NCBI GenBank assembly: GCA_031278495.1
Contig: JAITKG010000157.1
Span: 1 to 21,765, forward strand
Length of the DNA stretch: 21,765 nucleotides
From: Prevotellaceae bacterium
GTDB taxonomy: Bacteria; Bacteroidota; Bacteroidia; Bacteroidales; UBA932
Reading direction: 5' to 3'
Made by a program: the position numbers and the translations under genes. The notes beneath the pieces are model-generated. The model ran no database searches and was not told where the DNA came from. It worked only from the letters and a program-made list of their open reading frames with translations. Below are positions 21,657-21,765 of this stretch, in pieces (the stretch's first letter is position 1; every line of letters starts with the position of its first letter).

Positions 21657-21765
21657 AATTTTTACCTTGCAGCAATAAAAACACACGTAATTTTAACTAT
21701 TTAGACATTCAAATATTTCAAGGTTTAATGTGCCATTGGTTTTTTTATAGGATAATGCGGGGAAA

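Noticed and set aside
21657..21765. Gene at the right edge
   Set aside because: The last 109 bp are A+T-rich with no long frame or recognisable motif; probably spacer upstream of gldJ.

Overview
The window looks like a chromosomal segment of a member of the Bacteroidales (phylum Bacteroidota). Three things point there: a GldJ-type lipoprotein of the type IX secretion/gliding apparatus, a thiamine TonB-receptor/PnuT operon under a TPP riboswitch, and a recurrent Bacteroidota promoter (TTTG or TTG, about 18-21 nt, then TAnnTTTG) ahead of most transcription units. Genus and species cannot be read from the sequence.

Layout. 1-1156 (minus): the Kdo transferase gene waaA, cut by the left edge. 1261-2679 (plus): rfbA-rfbC, followed by a strong terminator. 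2680-3198: a gene-free stretch full of short repeats where rfbD might have been expected. 3199-9052 (plus): a tightly packed run rfbB, a GxxExxY gene, ugd, a remnant of a four-helix-bundle gene, uxs, a thioredoxin, a LOG-family protein and a long-chain polyprenyl diphosphate synthase. 9278-10450 (plus): a cellobiose 2-epimerase-type gene with its own promoter. 10478-14681 (minus): a TPP riboswitch, TonB-dependent receptor and PnuT (thiamine uptake), then manC with its own promoter. 14682-15160: repeat-rich spacer. 15161-16915 (plus): aspS. 17096-19873 (minus): a short PspC protein, a PadR regulator and a long PspC/GIN-domain protein. 20079-21593 (minus): gldJ-like lipoprotein gene, with a bidirectional hairpin terminator.

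Functionally the left half is a supply block for activated sugars (dTDP-4-keto-6-deoxyhexose, UDP-glucuronate, UDP-xylose, and GDP-mannose from manC) plus Kdo attachment to lipid A, so it serves envelope polysaccharide. No glycosyltransferase other than waaA, and no flippase or polymerase, is present.

The most unusual signal lies outside the genes. Nearly every spacer carries short degenerate repeats that keep a 7-bp register (8 bp in two places), often with no base gained or lost while the word changes. In four spacers such words flank a GC-rich core, and in three of these the two arms are clearly inverted, so the RNA could fold into a hairpin. Two distant elements (about 12.2 kb and 17.0 kb) share a core but have different arms, and three sites in the 14.7-15.0 kb spacer share ATTRGCTGCCGC. 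The same kind of word appears inside waaA, forms the C-terminal tail and stop codon of the long PspC protein, and probably forms the RfbB tail. I know of no named element with this architecture. The nearest analogy is the heptanucleotide STRR repeats of cyanobacteria.
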